DNA from: Streptomyces sp. R33
Lineage (GTDB): Bacteria > Actinomycetota > Actinomycetes > Streptomycetales > Streptomycetaceae
DNA: 64,000 nucleotides
Direction: 5' to 3'
Assembly: GCF_041200175.1 (NCBI RefSeq)
Contig: NZ_CP165727.1
Coordinates: 4,352,501-4,416,500, forward strand
Part shown: positions 1 to 9,148 of the stretch, one piece after another
How the letters are laid out: each line of letters begins with the position of its first letter
Position numbering within the stretch: position 1 is the stretch's first letter
Program-made: the position numbers and the translations under genes
Notes under the pieces: generated by a model
Told to the model about the DNA's origin: nothing
What the model saw: only the letters and a program-made list of their open reading frames with translations
The model's database searches: none

Positions 1-1496
1 TCTGGGCCTACGCGGAGCTGCTGCTCGGCTCGAACCCGGCCATCTGGATGTACTCCTCCGGCCCGGCGTTCGCCGGCATCCTCTTCGAAGAGGGCAACGA
101 GGCGCAGAAGAAGGTCGCGCAGATAGCGGTCGAGAAGCGCTGGGGCTCCACCATGGTCCTCACCGAGCCGGACGCCGGTTCGGACGTCGGCGCCGGCCGC
201 ACCAAGGCCATCCAGCAGGAGGACGGCTCCTGGCACATCGAGGGCGTCAAGCGCTTCATCACGTCCGGTGAGCACGACATGGAGGAGAACATCCTCCACT
301 ACGTCCTCGCCCGCCCCGAGGGCCACGGCCCGGGCACCAAGGGCCTGTCCCTCTTCCTCGTCCCGAAGTTCCACTTCGACTGGGAGACCGGCGAGCTGGG
401 CGAGCGCAACGGCGTGTACGCGACGAACGTCGAGCACAAGATGGGCCTCAAGGCCTCCAACACGTGCGAGATGACCTTCGGCGACCAGCACCCCGCCAAG
501 GGCTGGCTGATCGGCGACAAGCACGACGGCATCCGCCAGATGTTCATGATCATCGAGTTCGCCCGCATGATGGTCGGCACGAAGGCCATCGCGACGCTCT
601 CCACCGGCTACCTGAACGCCCTGGAGTACGCCAAGGAGCGCGTGCAGGGTCCGGACCTGGCCAACTTCATGGACAAGACCGCGCCCAAGGTCACCATCAC
701 GCACCACCCCGACGTGCGCCGCTCGCTCATGACGCAGAAGGCGTACGCCGAGGGCATGCGCGCCCTGGTCCTGTACACCGCCTCCGTCCAGGACGCGATC
801 CAGCTCAAGCAGGCCGCGGGCGAGGACGCCTCCGCCGAGATCGGCCTGAACGACCTGCTCCTGCCGATCGTGAAGGGCTACGGCTCGGAGCGCTCGTACG
901 AGCAGCTCGCGCAGTCGCTGCAGACCTTCGGCGGTTCCGGTTACCTCCAGGAATACCCGATCGAGCAGTACATCCGGGACGCCAAGATCGACACCCTCTA
1001 CGAGGGCACCACGGCGATCCAGGGCCAGGACTTCTTCTTCCGGAAGATCGTCCGCGACCAGGGCGCCTCGCTGAACGTCCTCTCCGAGACGATCAAGAAG
1101 TTCCTGGCCGAGGCCGCCGGCGGCGAGGAGCTGGCCGGCGCCCGCGACGCGCTCGCCAAGGCCGCGGTCGACCTGGAGGCCATCGTCGGCCAGATGATCG
1201 TCGACCTCACCGCCACCGGCGAGGACGTCAAGAACATCTACAAGGTCGGCCAGAACACCACCCGCCTGCTGATGGCGTCCGGTGACGTGGTCGTCGGATA
1301 CCTGCTGCTCAAGGGCGCCGCCGTGGCCGCCGAGAAGCTGGCGGGCGCCTCCGCGAAGGACGTCACGTTCTACACCGGCAAGATCGCGGCCGCGAAGTTC
1401 TTCGCCTCGCAGGTCCTGCCGAACGTCTCGGTCGCCCGCGCGCTGGCCGAGGGCGTCGACAACTCCCTGATGGAGCTCGACGAGGCCGCGTTCTAG
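1..1496 (+). CDS. Acyl-CoA dehydrogenase, 3' part (5' end outside window)
   Basis: This is an FAD-dependent acyl-CoA dehydrogenase, which makes the alpha,beta-double bond in an acyl-CoA. The frame is open from base 3 (WAYAELLLGSNPAIW...), so the gene begins upstream of the window; about 498 residues are visible. Family hallmarks include the TEPDAGSDVGA segment of the middle domain, the substrate/FAD helix region FGGSGYLQEYPIEQYIRD, and the TLYEGTTAIQGQD stretch. A long C-terminal tail follows (about 160 residues after YEGTT), which fits the large ~600-residue actinobacterial class rather than the 380-residue short/medium-chain class. The true substrate cannot be read from sequence. A perfect hairpin follows the stop. 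Confidence 0.93.
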   Translation, partial: WAYAELLLGSNPAIWMYSSGPAFAGILFEEGNEAQKKVAQIAVEKRWGSTMVLTEPDAGSDVGAGRTKAIQQEDGSWHIEGVKRFITSGEHDMEENILHYVLARPEGHGPGTKGLSLFLVPKFHFDWETGELGERNGVYATNVEHKMGLKASNTCEMTFGDQHPAKGWLIGDKHDGIRQMFMIIEFARMMVGTKAIATLSTGYLNALEYAKERVQGPDLANFMDKTAPKVTITHHPDVRRSLMTQKAYAEGMRALVLYTASVQDAIQLKQAAGEDASAEIGLNDLLLPIVKGYGSERSYEQLAQSLQTFGGSGYLQEYPIEQYIRDAKIDTLYEGTTAIQGQDFFFRKIVRDQGASLNVLSETIKKFLAEAAGGEELAGARDALAKAAVDLEAIVGQMIVDLTATGEDVKNIYKVGQNTTRLLMASGDVVVGYLLLKGAAVAAEKLAGASAKDVTFYTGKIAAAKFFASQVLPNVSVARALAEGVDNSLMELDEAAF

Positions 1497-1524
1497 TCAC
1501 CCGGCTGCGCCGCCGCACGCACTG

Positions 1525-1570
1525 GTACGCCGACGGCCGGACCCCTGCAGGGGTCCGGCCGTCGGCGTAC
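1525..1570. terminator. Perfect 46-bp palindromic hairpin
   Basis: Two 23-bp arms meet at a central CTGCAG with no unpaired loop bases. It lies 29 bp after the acyl-CoA dehydrogenase stop and is very GC-rich with no T-run, the usual form of a Streptomyces terminator. Confidence 0.75.
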
Positions 1571-1660
1571 CGGCCGCGCACGGGCCACGTACGGGCCCGC
1601 GTACGGGCGGCCACCGGCGGCATTCACAGGTTGTCGGTGGTTCGTGGGACGCTCGTAGAC

Positions 1661-2410
1661 ATGAGCCCAGCAGAGCAGCACGGCAACAGCAGGGGGTACT
1701 CCGTCCCGACCGGGCGGCCGTACGCCCTCAAGGAGCTGCAGGCCGCCCTGGGCAGCCTCGGCGACCATCTGCGGGAGCTGTACGACGGCGCCCACCCCGC
1801 CGAGTACGAGGCCGTCGCCGACGCCCTCTACACCGCGTTCCAGACCGCCGCCGGGCTCGCCCCCGCCAAGAGCTACACCGGCTGCTCCGAGCACCCCAAC
1901 GGGGCCCTCGACCCCGAGGCGCCCGACGGCTGGGGCCGCTGCCTGATCTGCAACGACCGGCGCCGCCTCGGACTGCGCTCCCAGGGCGCCCGCGGCGTCC
2001 GTGCGGCCTCCGCCGCCCCGCCCGCCGGGGAACAGCGCCGGCTGGGCTATCCCGTGCCCGACCCCCCGTACACCCTGCAGGCCCTGCGCGACCACCTCCG
2101 CACCGTCGAGGACCGCCGCTTCCACCTGGGCTTCTCCTCCCCCGCCGAGGAGTTCGTACGGATCGCGGACGATCTCCACCGGGCGTTCATCGTGGCCCGC
2201 GAACTGTCCCGCCCCCGCAACGCCTCCGGCTGCTCCGAGCACCCCGGCGCACCCATCGATCCGGACGCGCCGCCCGGTGAGGCCTGTATCTTCTGCGCCG
2301 GACGCAAGAGACGCGCGCAGCGCTCCGCGACGACCCCGGAGATGCTCCCGCGCATCCGCCGGGGCGAGCGACGGCAGCTGCAGCGCCGATTCGAGCGCCC
2401 GCCGGGCTGA
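1661..2410 (+). CDS. Hypothetical protein with duplicated Cys-rich module
   Basis: The function is not recognised. The 249-residue protein is an internal duplication. Each half has a helical stretch (residues ~20-65 and ~137-180) followed by a matching Cys/His motif: GCSEHPNGALDPEAP...CLIC in the first half and GCSEHPGAPIDPDAP...CIFC in the second. The spacing (C-x2-H, then C-x2-C about 19 residues on) suggests a small zinc-ribbon-like metal site in each copy. The C-terminus is Arg-rich. I chose ATG 1661; an upstream TTG at 1631 is in frame but has no good ribosome site. It stands alone between the hairpin and the M18 peptidase gene. Confidence 0.7.
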   Translation: MSPAEQHGNSRGYSVPTGRPYALKELQAALGSLGDHLRELYDGAHPAEYEAVADALYTAFQTAAGLAPAKSYTGCSEHPNGALDPEAPDGWGRCLICNDRRRLGLRSQGARGVRAASAAPPAGEQRRLGYPVPDPPYTLQALRDHLRTVEDRRFHLGFSSPAEEFVRIADDLHRAFIVARELSRPRNASGCSEHPGAPIDPDAPPGEACIFCAGRKRRAQRSATTPEMLPRIRRGERRQLQRRFERPPG

Positions 2411-2511
2411 AAAGCCGCCGGGAAGTGGACCACACAGCCCGCGGCCCCGGCGCTCCGGCTATCCGCCGCAGTCCGACCATGGCGAACACGACCGTCGTTA
2501 AGGTGAACCAC

Positions 2512-3804
2512 ATGAGCTCTCCCGCCCGCTTCGACCGCGGACACACCGACGATCTGATGACCTTCCTGACGGCCAGTCCGTCGCCGTACCACGCCGTGGC
2601 CAACGCGGCCGAGCGGCTGGAAAAGGCAGGCTTCAGGCAGTTGTCGGAAACGGACGCCTGGGACTCGGGCAGCGGGGGCCGGTTCGTCCTCCGCGGCGGA
2701 GCGCTCATCGCCTGGTTCGTCCCGGAGGGCGCGGCCGCGCACACCCCGTTCCGGATCATCGGCGCGCACACCGACTCCCCCAACCTCCGCGTCAAGCCGC
2801 TGCCTGACACGGGATCACAGGGCTGGCGGCAGATCGCCGTCGAGATCTACGGCGGCCCCCTGCTCAACACCTGGCTGGACCGGGACCTGGGCCTGGCGGG
2901 CCGGCTGAGCCTGCGCGACGGCAGCGAGCGGCTGGTGAACGTGGACCGCGCACTGCTGCGCGTCCCGCAACTGGCCGTCCACCTGGACCGGTCGGTCAAC
3001 AGCGACGGCCTCAAGCTCGACAAGCAGCGCCACATGCAGCCGATCTGGGGCCTGGGCGAGGTCCAGGAGGGCGACCTCATCGCCTTCCTGGAGGAGGAAG
3101 AGGGCCTGCCGCAGGGCTCGGTGGCCGGCTGGGACCTGATGGTCCACTCGGTCGAGCCGCCGTCGTACCTGGGACGCGACCGGGAGCTCGTCGCCGGCCC
3201 GCGCATGGACAACCTGCTCTCGGTGCACGCGGGCGTCGCGGCGCTGGCCGCCGCCTCGGCCGCCGACAAGCTGGACCACATCCCGGTGCTGGCCGCCTTC
3301 GACCACGAGGAGACCGGCTCGCAGTCGGACACGGGAGCGGACGGCCCGCTGCTGGGGAACGTGCTGGAACGTTCCGTCTTCTCGCGCGGAGGCACGTACG
3401 AGGACCGCGCGCGGGCCTTCGCGAGCACCGTCTGCCTGTCCGCGGACACCGGCCACGCCGTGCACCCCAACTACGCGGAGCGGCACGACCCCTCGCACCA
3501 CCCGCGCGCCAACGGCGGCCCGATCCTGAAGGTCAACGTCAACCAGCGGTACGCGACGGACGGCAGCGGGCGCGCGGTGTTCGCGGCGGCGTGCGAGCGG
3601 GCCGGCGTGCCGTGGCAGACCTTCGTCTCGAACAACTCGATGCCCTGCGGCACGACGATCGGCCCGATCACGGCCGCCCGCCACGGGATCCAGACGGTGG
3701 ACATCGGCGTGGCGATCCTCTCGATGCACAGCGCCCGCGAACTGTGCGGTGCGGACGACCCGCACCTGCTCGCGAACGCGCTGCTGGCCTTCCTGGAGGG
3801 CTGA
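2512..3804 (+). CDS. M18 family aminopeptidase
   Basis: This is a cytosolic dinuclear-zinc aminopeptidase of family M18 (aspartyl aminopeptidase type, 430 aa, normal length). Visible metal and catalytic motifs are the first His/Asp in GAHTDSPNLR, the acidic pair in AAFDHEETGSQS, the Asp/His region of LSADTGHAVHPNY, and the final His in AILSMHSARE. The start at ATG 2512 is preceded by AAGGTG and gives the usual family N-terminus (DDLMTFLTASPSPYHAV). In-frame upstream ATG 2479 would add an unconserved leader. The gene appears monocistronic, with a strong hairpin about 95 bp downstream. Confidence 0.93.
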   Translation: MSSPARFDRGHTDDLMTFLTASPSPYHAVANAAERLEKAGFRQLSETDAWDSGSGGRFVLRGGALIAWFVPEGAAAHTPFRIIGAHTDSPNLRVKPLPDTGSQGWRQIAVEIYGGPLLNTWLDRDLGLAGRLSLRDGSERLVNVDRALLRVPQLAVHLDRSVNSDGLKLDKQRHMQPIWGLGEVQEGDLIAFLEEEEGLPQGSVAGWDLMVHSVEPPSYLGRDRELVAGPRMDNLLSVHAGVAALAAASAADKLDHIPVLAAFDHEETGSQSDTGADGPLLGNVLERSVFSRGGTYEDRARAFASTVCLSADTGHAVHPNYAERHDPSHHPRANGGPILKVNVNQRYATDGSGRAVFAAACERAGVPWQTFVSNNSMPCGTTIGPITAARHGIQTVDIGVAILSMHSARELCGADDPHLLANALLAFLEG

Positions 3805-3899
3805 CGCCACCGCGCCGCCGTACGGAGGCGCGCACTGCGCCGCCTGCCGGGACGCCGGGTCGGCGGCGCGGGCACGGGAAGCACGAAGGCTGAGCCCGT

Positions 3900-3932
3900 C
3901 CGGCTAGGGCCCCGCAGCGGGGCCCGAGCCGG
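3900..3932. terminator. Hairpin between convergent genes
   Basis: The inner stem GGGCCCCG/CGGGGCCC has a CAG loop and is extended by an outer CCGGCT/AGCCGG pair. It sits between the M18 aminopeptidase (+) and the NHL protein (-), so it probably serves both. Confidence 0.75.
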
Positions 3933-3939
3933 ACACCGG

Positions 3940-5775
3940 CTAGGAGTCCATGCCGGCCAGGACGAGCGGGAGGCGGCTCGTGCCGTCCGCCGTGACGGTC
4001 ACCGGTACGCCCCAGTCCTGCTGGTGCACGTGGCAGGCCGGGTACTCGTTGGCCGGGTCGTCGTCGCACGACGCCGCCATGGCGGACACGTGCAGCACGC
4101 CCTCGGTGACGTCCGGGTTCAGGGCCAGCTCCCGGAACAGGTCCGTCCCGGCCCCTTCGCCCGCCACCAGCAGCTCCGGCGGGGTCGAGGAGACCAGCAG
4201 CCGCGTCGACGGCCCGTAGCGGGTGTCGAGCTTCTGCCCGGTCGGCGCCTGGAACACCACGTCGAGCCGCAGCGTGCCCGGGGCGACCTCGGTGGCGGCC
4301 CGCTGGGTGCGGTGCGCGACGGCGTCGACCCGTACGGCCTCCTCCGGCAGCCGCAGCCGGGTCAGCCGGTGCCGGGCCGACTCGACGACCACGATGTCCT
4401 CGCCGACCAGCACGGCGTCGCTGGGCTCCCGCAGATCGGTGGCCAGCGTGGAGACCTGGCCGGTCGCCGGGTCGAAGCGGCGCAGCGCGTGGTTGTACGT
4501 GTCGCACACCGCGACCGAGCCGTCGGCCAGTGCGGTCACCCCGAGCGGGTGCTGGAGCAGGGCCTGGCCGGCGTCGCCGTCGCGGTGCCCGAAGTCGAAC
4601 AGGCCGGTCCCGACGGCGGTCCGTACGGCGTACCCGTCACCGTCGGGCTCCACGTACCGCAGGGCGCTGTTCTCGGAGTCGGCGATCCACAGCCGGTCCC
4701 CGGCGGCCGCGAGCCCGGACGGCTGCGCGAGCCAGGCCTCGAGGGCGGGTCCGTCGTGCAGGCCCTCGCTGGTCGTGCCCGCGGCGACGGCCACGGTCCC
4801 CGCCTCCGGGTCCCAGGTCCACAGCTGGTGCACGCCCGCCATGGCGATCCACACCTTGCCCTGCCACCAGGCCACGTCCCACGGGGACGACAGGTCCACC
4901 TCCAGGGCCGGCCCGGAGGCCGGGGACCCCTGCCACCACTGCCGCCCGGTGCCGGCGACGGTCTCGACGGCGCCGGTCGCAGGGTCGAAGCGGCGCAGCG
5001 CGTGGTTGACGGTGTCGGCGACGACGACGGAACCGTCGGGCAGCAGGGCCAGGCCCTGGGGCTCGCTGAAGGCGCCCGGTCCGAAGCCGCGCTCGCCGCT
5101 GCCGATGCGCCGCACGACGCTCTCGCCGTCGGGGCCGAGCTCCACGAGCTGGTGCCGCGTCGAGTCCGACACGAGCAGGTTCCCGGACGGCAGCACGAGC
5201 GCCTTCCCGGGGAACCTCAGGTCGGTCGCCACCGGCTCGGGCGCCACGTACGGCCCGTCGCCGCGCCGCAGCGTCCCCTTGGCCTCGTGCTCTGCCTCGA
5301 GCTCCTCCACGAGTCGCGCAAGGGCGTGCGCATGCCCTTCACCGGCGTGCTGCGCGACGATGTACCCCTCGGGGTCGATCACGACGAGCGTCGGCCAGGC
5401 CCGTACGGCGTACTGCTTCCAGGTCGCGAGCTCGGGATCGTCCAGCACGGGGTGGTGCACCTCGTACCGCTCGACGGCATCGACGACGGCCGCGTGCTCG
5501 GCCTCGTGCACGAACTTCGGCGAGTGGACCCCGATGATCACGACGGTGTCGCGGTGCTTCTCCTCGAGCTCCCTCAGCTCGTCCAGGACATGCAGGCAGT
5601 TGATGCAGCAAAAGGTCCAAAAATCGAGAATCGTAATCCGTCCCCGCAGGTCAGCGAGGTTCAGATCCTTCCCACCTGTATTCAGCCAGCCACCCTTGCC
5701 GATCAGCTCGGGGGCACGGAGACGGGCACGGCGGGGCGCGGGCGCGGGGGTGGGCGCCGGGACGGCATCGTTCAT
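3940..5775 (-). CDS. Thioredoxin-like/NHL-repeat protein (NHLRC2-like)
   Basis: The 611-residue protein has two parts. Residues ~20-170 form a thioredoxin/TlpA-like domain with the redox motif WTFCCINCLHVL (CxxC embedded in CCINC), typical of NHLRC2-like proteins. Residues ~180-470 form an NHL beta-propeller with repeats such as SEPQGLALLPDGSVVVADT and QHPLGVTALADGSVAVCDT. A beta-rich C-terminal tail follows. No signal peptide or membrane segment is visible. The role is probably thiol-redox or scaffolding; the partner is unknown. The GAAGG ribosome site sits almost against ATG 5775, so the true start may lie slightly downstream. Confidence 0.88.
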   Translation of the reverse strand: MNDAVPAPTPAPAPRRARLRAPELIGKGGWLNTGGKDLNLADLRGRITILDFWTFCCINCLHVLDELRELEEKHRDTVVIIGVHSPKFVHEAEHAAVVDAVERYEVHHPVLDDPELATWKQYAVRAWPTLVVIDPEGYIVAQHAGEGHAHALARLVEELEAEHEAKGTLRRGDGPYVAPEPVATDLRFPGKALVLPSGNLLVSDSTRHQLVELGPDGESVVRRIGSGERGFGPGAFSEPQGLALLPDGSVVVADTVNHALRRFDPATGAVETVAGTGRQWWQGSPASGPALEVDLSSPWDVAWWQGKVWIAMAGVHQLWTWDPEAGTVAVAAGTTSEGLHDGPALEAWLAQPSGLAAAGDRLWIADSENSALRYVEPDGDGYAVRTAVGTGLFDFGHRDGDAGQALLQHPLGVTALADGSVAVCDTYNHALRRFDPATGQVSTLATDLREPSDAVLVGEDIVVVESARHRLTRLRLPEEAVRVDAVAHRTQRAATEVAPGTLRLDVVFQAPTGQKLDTRYGPSTRLLVSSTPPELLVAGEGAGTDLFRELALNPDVTEGVLHVSAMAASCDDDPANEYPACHVHQQDWGVPVTVTADGTSRLPLVLAGMDS

Positions 5776-5841
5776 CCTTCAAGCTTGCCATCCGCGCATG
5801 AACGCCCGATCACGGCCGTACGACGGCACCCGCTGCGGGCT

Positions 5842-6363
5842 CTAGTCGAAGAGGGCGCTCAGGCGGGGGAGGCGGGGGGCGGTCTGGGTGGGGTCGTCGA
5901 AGTCGAAGTCCCAGGCCGGGTCCAGCGGCGGGTAGCTGATCGTGAAGGAGTCCGACGGGAGTTCGCGGCCCGTGGCCGATTCGTACGCCGTCCAGGCGAT
6001 CGAGAGGGCCTCCTCGTCCCACAGCTCCAGGCCCTCCGCCGCCGCCTCGCGCACCGCGGGGTGGTCCGCCAGGGAGTCGGGGTCGGCCAGGGCGCGGGCG
6101 AAGGCCTCCTCGCCCTGGGTCAGGAGCCAGCCGCGGAAGTAGTCGAAGCCGTCGTCCGAGCAGCCGCCGTTGATCACGTACGCCGCGGCCCAGAGCGGGC
6201 TGCGGTACGACTCCGCCAGCAGGTCCCACAGGACCTGCTGGGCGGCGGCTATCTCGGCCTCGGGGCAGCGCGCCAGCAACTCCGCGGCGCGCGCCGCCAC
6301 CTCGTCCGGTCCGGCCTCGGACCGGGCCGTGTCGATCAGCTTCCAGAACGTCTGCTTGTCCAT
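5842..6363 (-). CDS. DUF4240 domain protein
   Basis: This 173-residue acidic, soluble protein matches the DUF4240 pattern. It begins MDKQTFWKLIDTAR, has a central VLWDLLAESYRSPLWAAAYVINGG segment, then DGFDYFRGWLLTQGEEAF. Proteins of this family are common in Streptomyces and have no established biochemical role. The next gene upstream on the same strand ends 29 bp before its start (6392), so the two may be co-transcribed. Confidence 0.85.
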   Translation of the reverse strand: MDKQTFWKLIDTARSEAGPDEVAARAAELLARCPEAEIAAAQQVLWDLLAESYRSPLWAAAYVINGGCSDDGFDYFRGWLLTQGEEAFARALADPDSLADHPAVREAAAEGLELWDEEALSIAWTAYESATGRELPSDSFTISYPPLDPAWDFDFDDPTQTAPRLPRLSALFD

Positions 6364-6391
6364 GGGGGAAGCGTGGCATCTGCCTCTGACA

Positions 6392-7195
6392 TCAGACGGT
6401 GACGAAGGAGTGAAGGGATTCTGTGAGAGCGGTGACGAAGGCCTCCCGCACCGCCGCGGACACCAGGTCCAGGGAGAGGTACGGGTTCAGGTCCTCGAGC
6501 TCGACCAGGAGCAGCTCGCCCGAGGGGGCGCGGCAGGCGTCCACCCGCTGGATGCCGTGCGAGAGGGTGTTCCACTCGATGAAGCCGCGGGCGAAGTCGA
6601 GGTCCGCCGGCGTGGCCTCGTACGGCTTCAGCTCCCAGCGGCGGGCCGGGTCCGGGGCGTAGAGGGCGTACTGGAAGGCGTGGTCGACGAAGTAGAAGGA
6701 GACCTCGTACGCGAAGTCGATGCGCGGCTGGATGAGGTTCTCGCCCGCCGGGCCGGCCGGGTGCGGGGTGAAGGTCAGGCCTATGGAGTCGGCGCCCTGC
6801 TTGGGCTTCACCGCGTACGAGGGCGACGCGGGGAGCAGCGCGAGGTCCGCGGGGTCGTCGATCGTGGGGATCACCGGGTAGCCGGCGGCCGTGAGGTCGA
6901 GGAGGTACTGCTTGCCGGCCATGTCGCCGCGACCGGTGAGCGGGTTGTAGACGCGGGTGCCGGCGGCGAGGGCGGCGGCGCGGAAGGAGTCGTACGCCTC
7001 CTGGTAGTGCAGGACCGGGCCGCTGTTGCGGACGATCACCGCGTCGAAGCCCGTCATCATGCCCGCCGCGTCCAGCGGATGGCACAGGGCCAGCGGGAAG
7101 TGCTCGCGCAGGCGGGAGGTGAGGAGGATGTCCTCGTCGCAGTACCGGCGGCCGCGTGCCGGGTACGCCAGGTCGGTCACATAGAGCAGGGGCAT
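6392..7195 (-). CDS. ATP-grasp-like protein
   Basis: This 267-residue protein resembles the glutathione-synthetase/ATP-grasp fold. It has an N-terminal pre-ATP-grasp region with VIVRNSGPVLHY, a central YAVKPKQGADSIGL segment in the position of the ATP-binding lysine strand, and a C-terminal LLLVELEDLNPYLSLD carrying the Glu/Asn metal ligands usual in ATP-grasp enzymes. It probably ligates a carboxylate to an amine or thiol; the substrate is unknown. It starts at ATG 7195 and is followed 28 bp later by the DUF4240 gene. Confidence 0.72.
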   Translation of the reverse strand: MPLLYVTDLAYPARGRRYCDEDILLTSRLREHFPLALCHPLDAAGMMTGFDAVIVRNSGPVLHYQEAYDSFRAAALAAGTRVYNPLTGRGDMAGKQYLLDLTAAGYPVIPTIDDPADLALLPASPSYAVKPKQGADSIGLTFTPHPAGPAGENLIQPRIDFAYEVSFYFVDHAFQYALYAPDPARRWELKPYEATPADLDFARGFIEWNTLSHGIQRVDACRAPSGELLLVELEDLNPYLSLDLVSAAVREAFVTALTESLHSFVTV

Positions 7196-7272
7196 GGCCG
7201 CAACCTATCGCGGGCGTCGATGCGGGCACGAAATACCTGGTCCGGGACAAAATGCCGGCCCTCGGGGACGAC

Positions 7273-8052
7273 TCAGCGTCCCAGGCGGCGGTCCTTCAGG
7301 GCCGGGAACTGGTCGCGGGTCTCGGTGACCTTTGCCGGGTCCAGGTCGACCGTGAGGACGTCCTCGCCGGGGCCCGCCTCGGCCAGGACCTCGCCCCAGG
7401 GGTCCACCACCAGGCTGTGCCCGGCCTGCTCGACGCCGGCGTGCGTACCGGCCAGCCCGCAGGCCAGGACGTACGACTGGTCCTCCACGGCCCGCGCCCG
7501 GTTCAGCAGGGTCCAGTGGGCGCGGCGGCGGGCCGGCCAGCCCGCGGCCACGACCATCGTCGTGGCCCCGGCGTCGACCAGGCCGCGGAACAGCTCGGGG
7601 AAGCGCAGGTCGTAGCAGGTGGCGATGCCGAGGGTCTGCTCCGGCAGGGTCACGGTGGTCAGGGAGTCGCCGGCCGTCATCAGCACGGCCTCGCCCTGGT
7701 CGAAGCCGAAGCGGTGGATCTTGCGGTACGTGGCGGCCAGCTCGCCGGACGGGGAGAGGACGAGGGCGGTGTTGTAGAGCGAGCCGTCGCCCGCGCGCTC
7801 CACGACCGATCCGGCGTGCAGCCAGACCCCGGCGTCGCGAGCCGCCTTGGACATCACCTCGTACGTCGGGCCGTCCAGCGGCTCGGCCTCGGTCTCGAAC
7901 TGCTCGTACGCGAAGGCACCCACCGTCCACAGTTCGGGCAGGACGACCAGATCCGAGCCGGCCTGATCCCGTACGAGATCGGCCACCCGGGCACGTCGGG
8001 AGGCGACCGACTCCCCGTCGGTCACCGCGATTTGGATCAGCGAGGCGCGCAC
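7273..8052 (-). CDS. Carbon-nitrogen hydrolase (nitrilase superfamily)
   Basis: This 259-residue nitrilase-superfamily amidase has the complete Glu-Lys-Cys catalytic set: Glu in VLPELWTVG, Lys in TYRKIHRFGF, and Cys in IATCYDLRFPELFR. The length and motif style fit the omega-amidase/YafV-like branch, which cleaves small amides in the cytosol. The start codon is GTG (8052). The gene is divergent from the maleylpyruvate-isomerase-like gene at 8202. The substrate is inferred only from the family. Confidence 0.9.
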   Translation of the reverse strand: MRASLIQIAVTDGESVASRRARVADLVRDQAGSDLVVLPELWTVGAFAYEQFETEAEPLDGPTYEVMSKAARDAGVWLHAGSVVERAGDGSLYNTALVLSPSGELAATYRKIHRFGFDQGEAVLMTAGDSLTTVTLPEQTLGIATCYDLRFPELFRGLVDAGATTMVVAAGWPARRRAHWTLLNRARAVEDQSYVLACGLAGTHAGVEQAGHSLVVDPWGEVLAEAGPGEDVLTVDLDPAKVTETRDQFPALKDRRLGR

Positions 8053-8112
8053 AGTACCACCGTCCTGGCATTCAAGCCGTCAACTCGGGCCTACGATCGT
8101 CACACGAAAGCA

Positions 8113-8165
8113 CTGCCGGGGTGCTCACCGGCAGCGTAGTTTTGGAAGCTGTCCACACGCTTCCA
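8113..8165. promoter_or_regulatory. Two inverted repeats in a divergent promoter region
   Basis: The 149-bp divergent spacer holds a hairpin (CTGCCGG...CCGGCAG, 8113-8134) and, next to it, the inverted repeat TGGAAGC-N9-GCTTCCA (8143-8165), flanked by T and A runs. The second looks like an operator for the 8202 gene. No regulator is assigned. Confidence 0.4.
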
Positions 8166-8201
8166 GAAAACGCGCCACTGAACAGCACGCGAGGGGTCCC
8201 G

Positions 8202-9032
8202 TTGACCGTCCAGCCGCATCCCAGCCTCCAGCCCTATGCCGACGCGTGGACGCACTCCATCGAGGCGATATCCGAGCTGGTCCTCCCCCTGACGGAGGGC
8301 GAGTGGAACCGGGCGACGCCGTGCCCCGGCTGGTCCGTCCGTGATGTGGTGTCACACATCATCGGCATCGAGTGCGAGCAGCTCGGGGACCCGCGGCCGA
8401 TCCACACCGTGGCGCGGGACCTGCGGCACGTGGTCGACGAGTTCACCCGGTACATGGAGGTGCAGGTCGACGTCCGGCGCCACCACACCGCGCCGGAGAT
8501 GACCTCGGAGCTCGAGTACACGATCATCCGGCGGTCGCGACAGCTGCGCAACGAGAAGCGGGATCCGGACACCATGGTGCGGGGGCCGCTGGGCGACCAG
8601 GTGACGCTGGAGCTCGCGCTGCGGCTGCGGGCGTTCGACGTGTGGATCCACGAGCAGGACCTGCGGGCGGCGCTGGGCGCGCCGGGGAACTGGGACTCGC
8701 CGGGGGCGTACGTGGCGCGGGACATCCTGCTGGCCGGGCTGCCGAAGGTGGTCGCGAAGCTGGCGGGTGCGCCGGCGAACTCCGCGGTGGTGATCGACGT
8801 CCACGGCCCGGTGGAGTTCATGCGGACGGTACGGGTGGACGCGGAGGGGCGCGGGACGGTGGACGGGACGCCGTCGCTGGGCCCGGCGGTGACGCTGACG
8901 ATGGACTGGGAGACGTACGTCCGCCTCGCGGCGGGGCGCGTCCGGCCGGGCGCCGTCGCGGACCGGGTGAAGACGGAGGGCGACCCGGAGCTGGCCGCGG
9001 CCATCCTGGCGAACTTCGCCGTCACCCCCTAG
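8202..9032 (+). CDS. Maleylpyruvate isomerase family (mycothiol-dependent) protein
   Basis: This 276-residue protein belongs to the DinB-like/MDMPI superfamily. The N-terminal four-helix region contains EWNRATPCPGWSVRDVVSHI, with His residues suited to metal binding, and RLRAFDVWIHEQDLR, the second conserved segment of this family. A C-terminal SCP2-like part ends with VKTEGDPELAAAILANF. Members use mycothiol, the actinobacterial thiol, in isomerase or transferase reactions; the substrate here is not evident. The start is taken as TTG 8202 because GAGGGG lies six bases upstream; the in-frame 8121 codon has no such site. Confidence 0.85.
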   Translation: MTVQPHPSLQPYADAWTHSIEAISELVLPLTEGEWNRATPCPGWSVRDVVSHIIGIECEQLGDPRPIHTVARDLRHVVDEFTRYMEVQVDVRRHHTAPEMTSELEYTIIRRSRQLRNEKRDPDTMVRGPLGDQVTLELALRLRAFDVWIHEQDLRAALGAPGNWDSPGAYVARDILLAGLPKVVAKLAGAPANSAVVIDVHGPVEFMRTVRVDAEGRGTVDGTPSLGPAVTLTMDWETYVRLAAGRVRPGAVADRVKTEGDPELAAAILANFAVTP

Positions 9033-9148
9033 AGAGCGTCCACGGCACCCCCCGCTCGCGCCTCGCGGCGGCCGAGAACCGCTCCTGTCGATGTCACGTC
9101 CCTGTCATGGGCGGGACAACGCAGAGCGGGAGAAAGGGGTTTCCGGGG

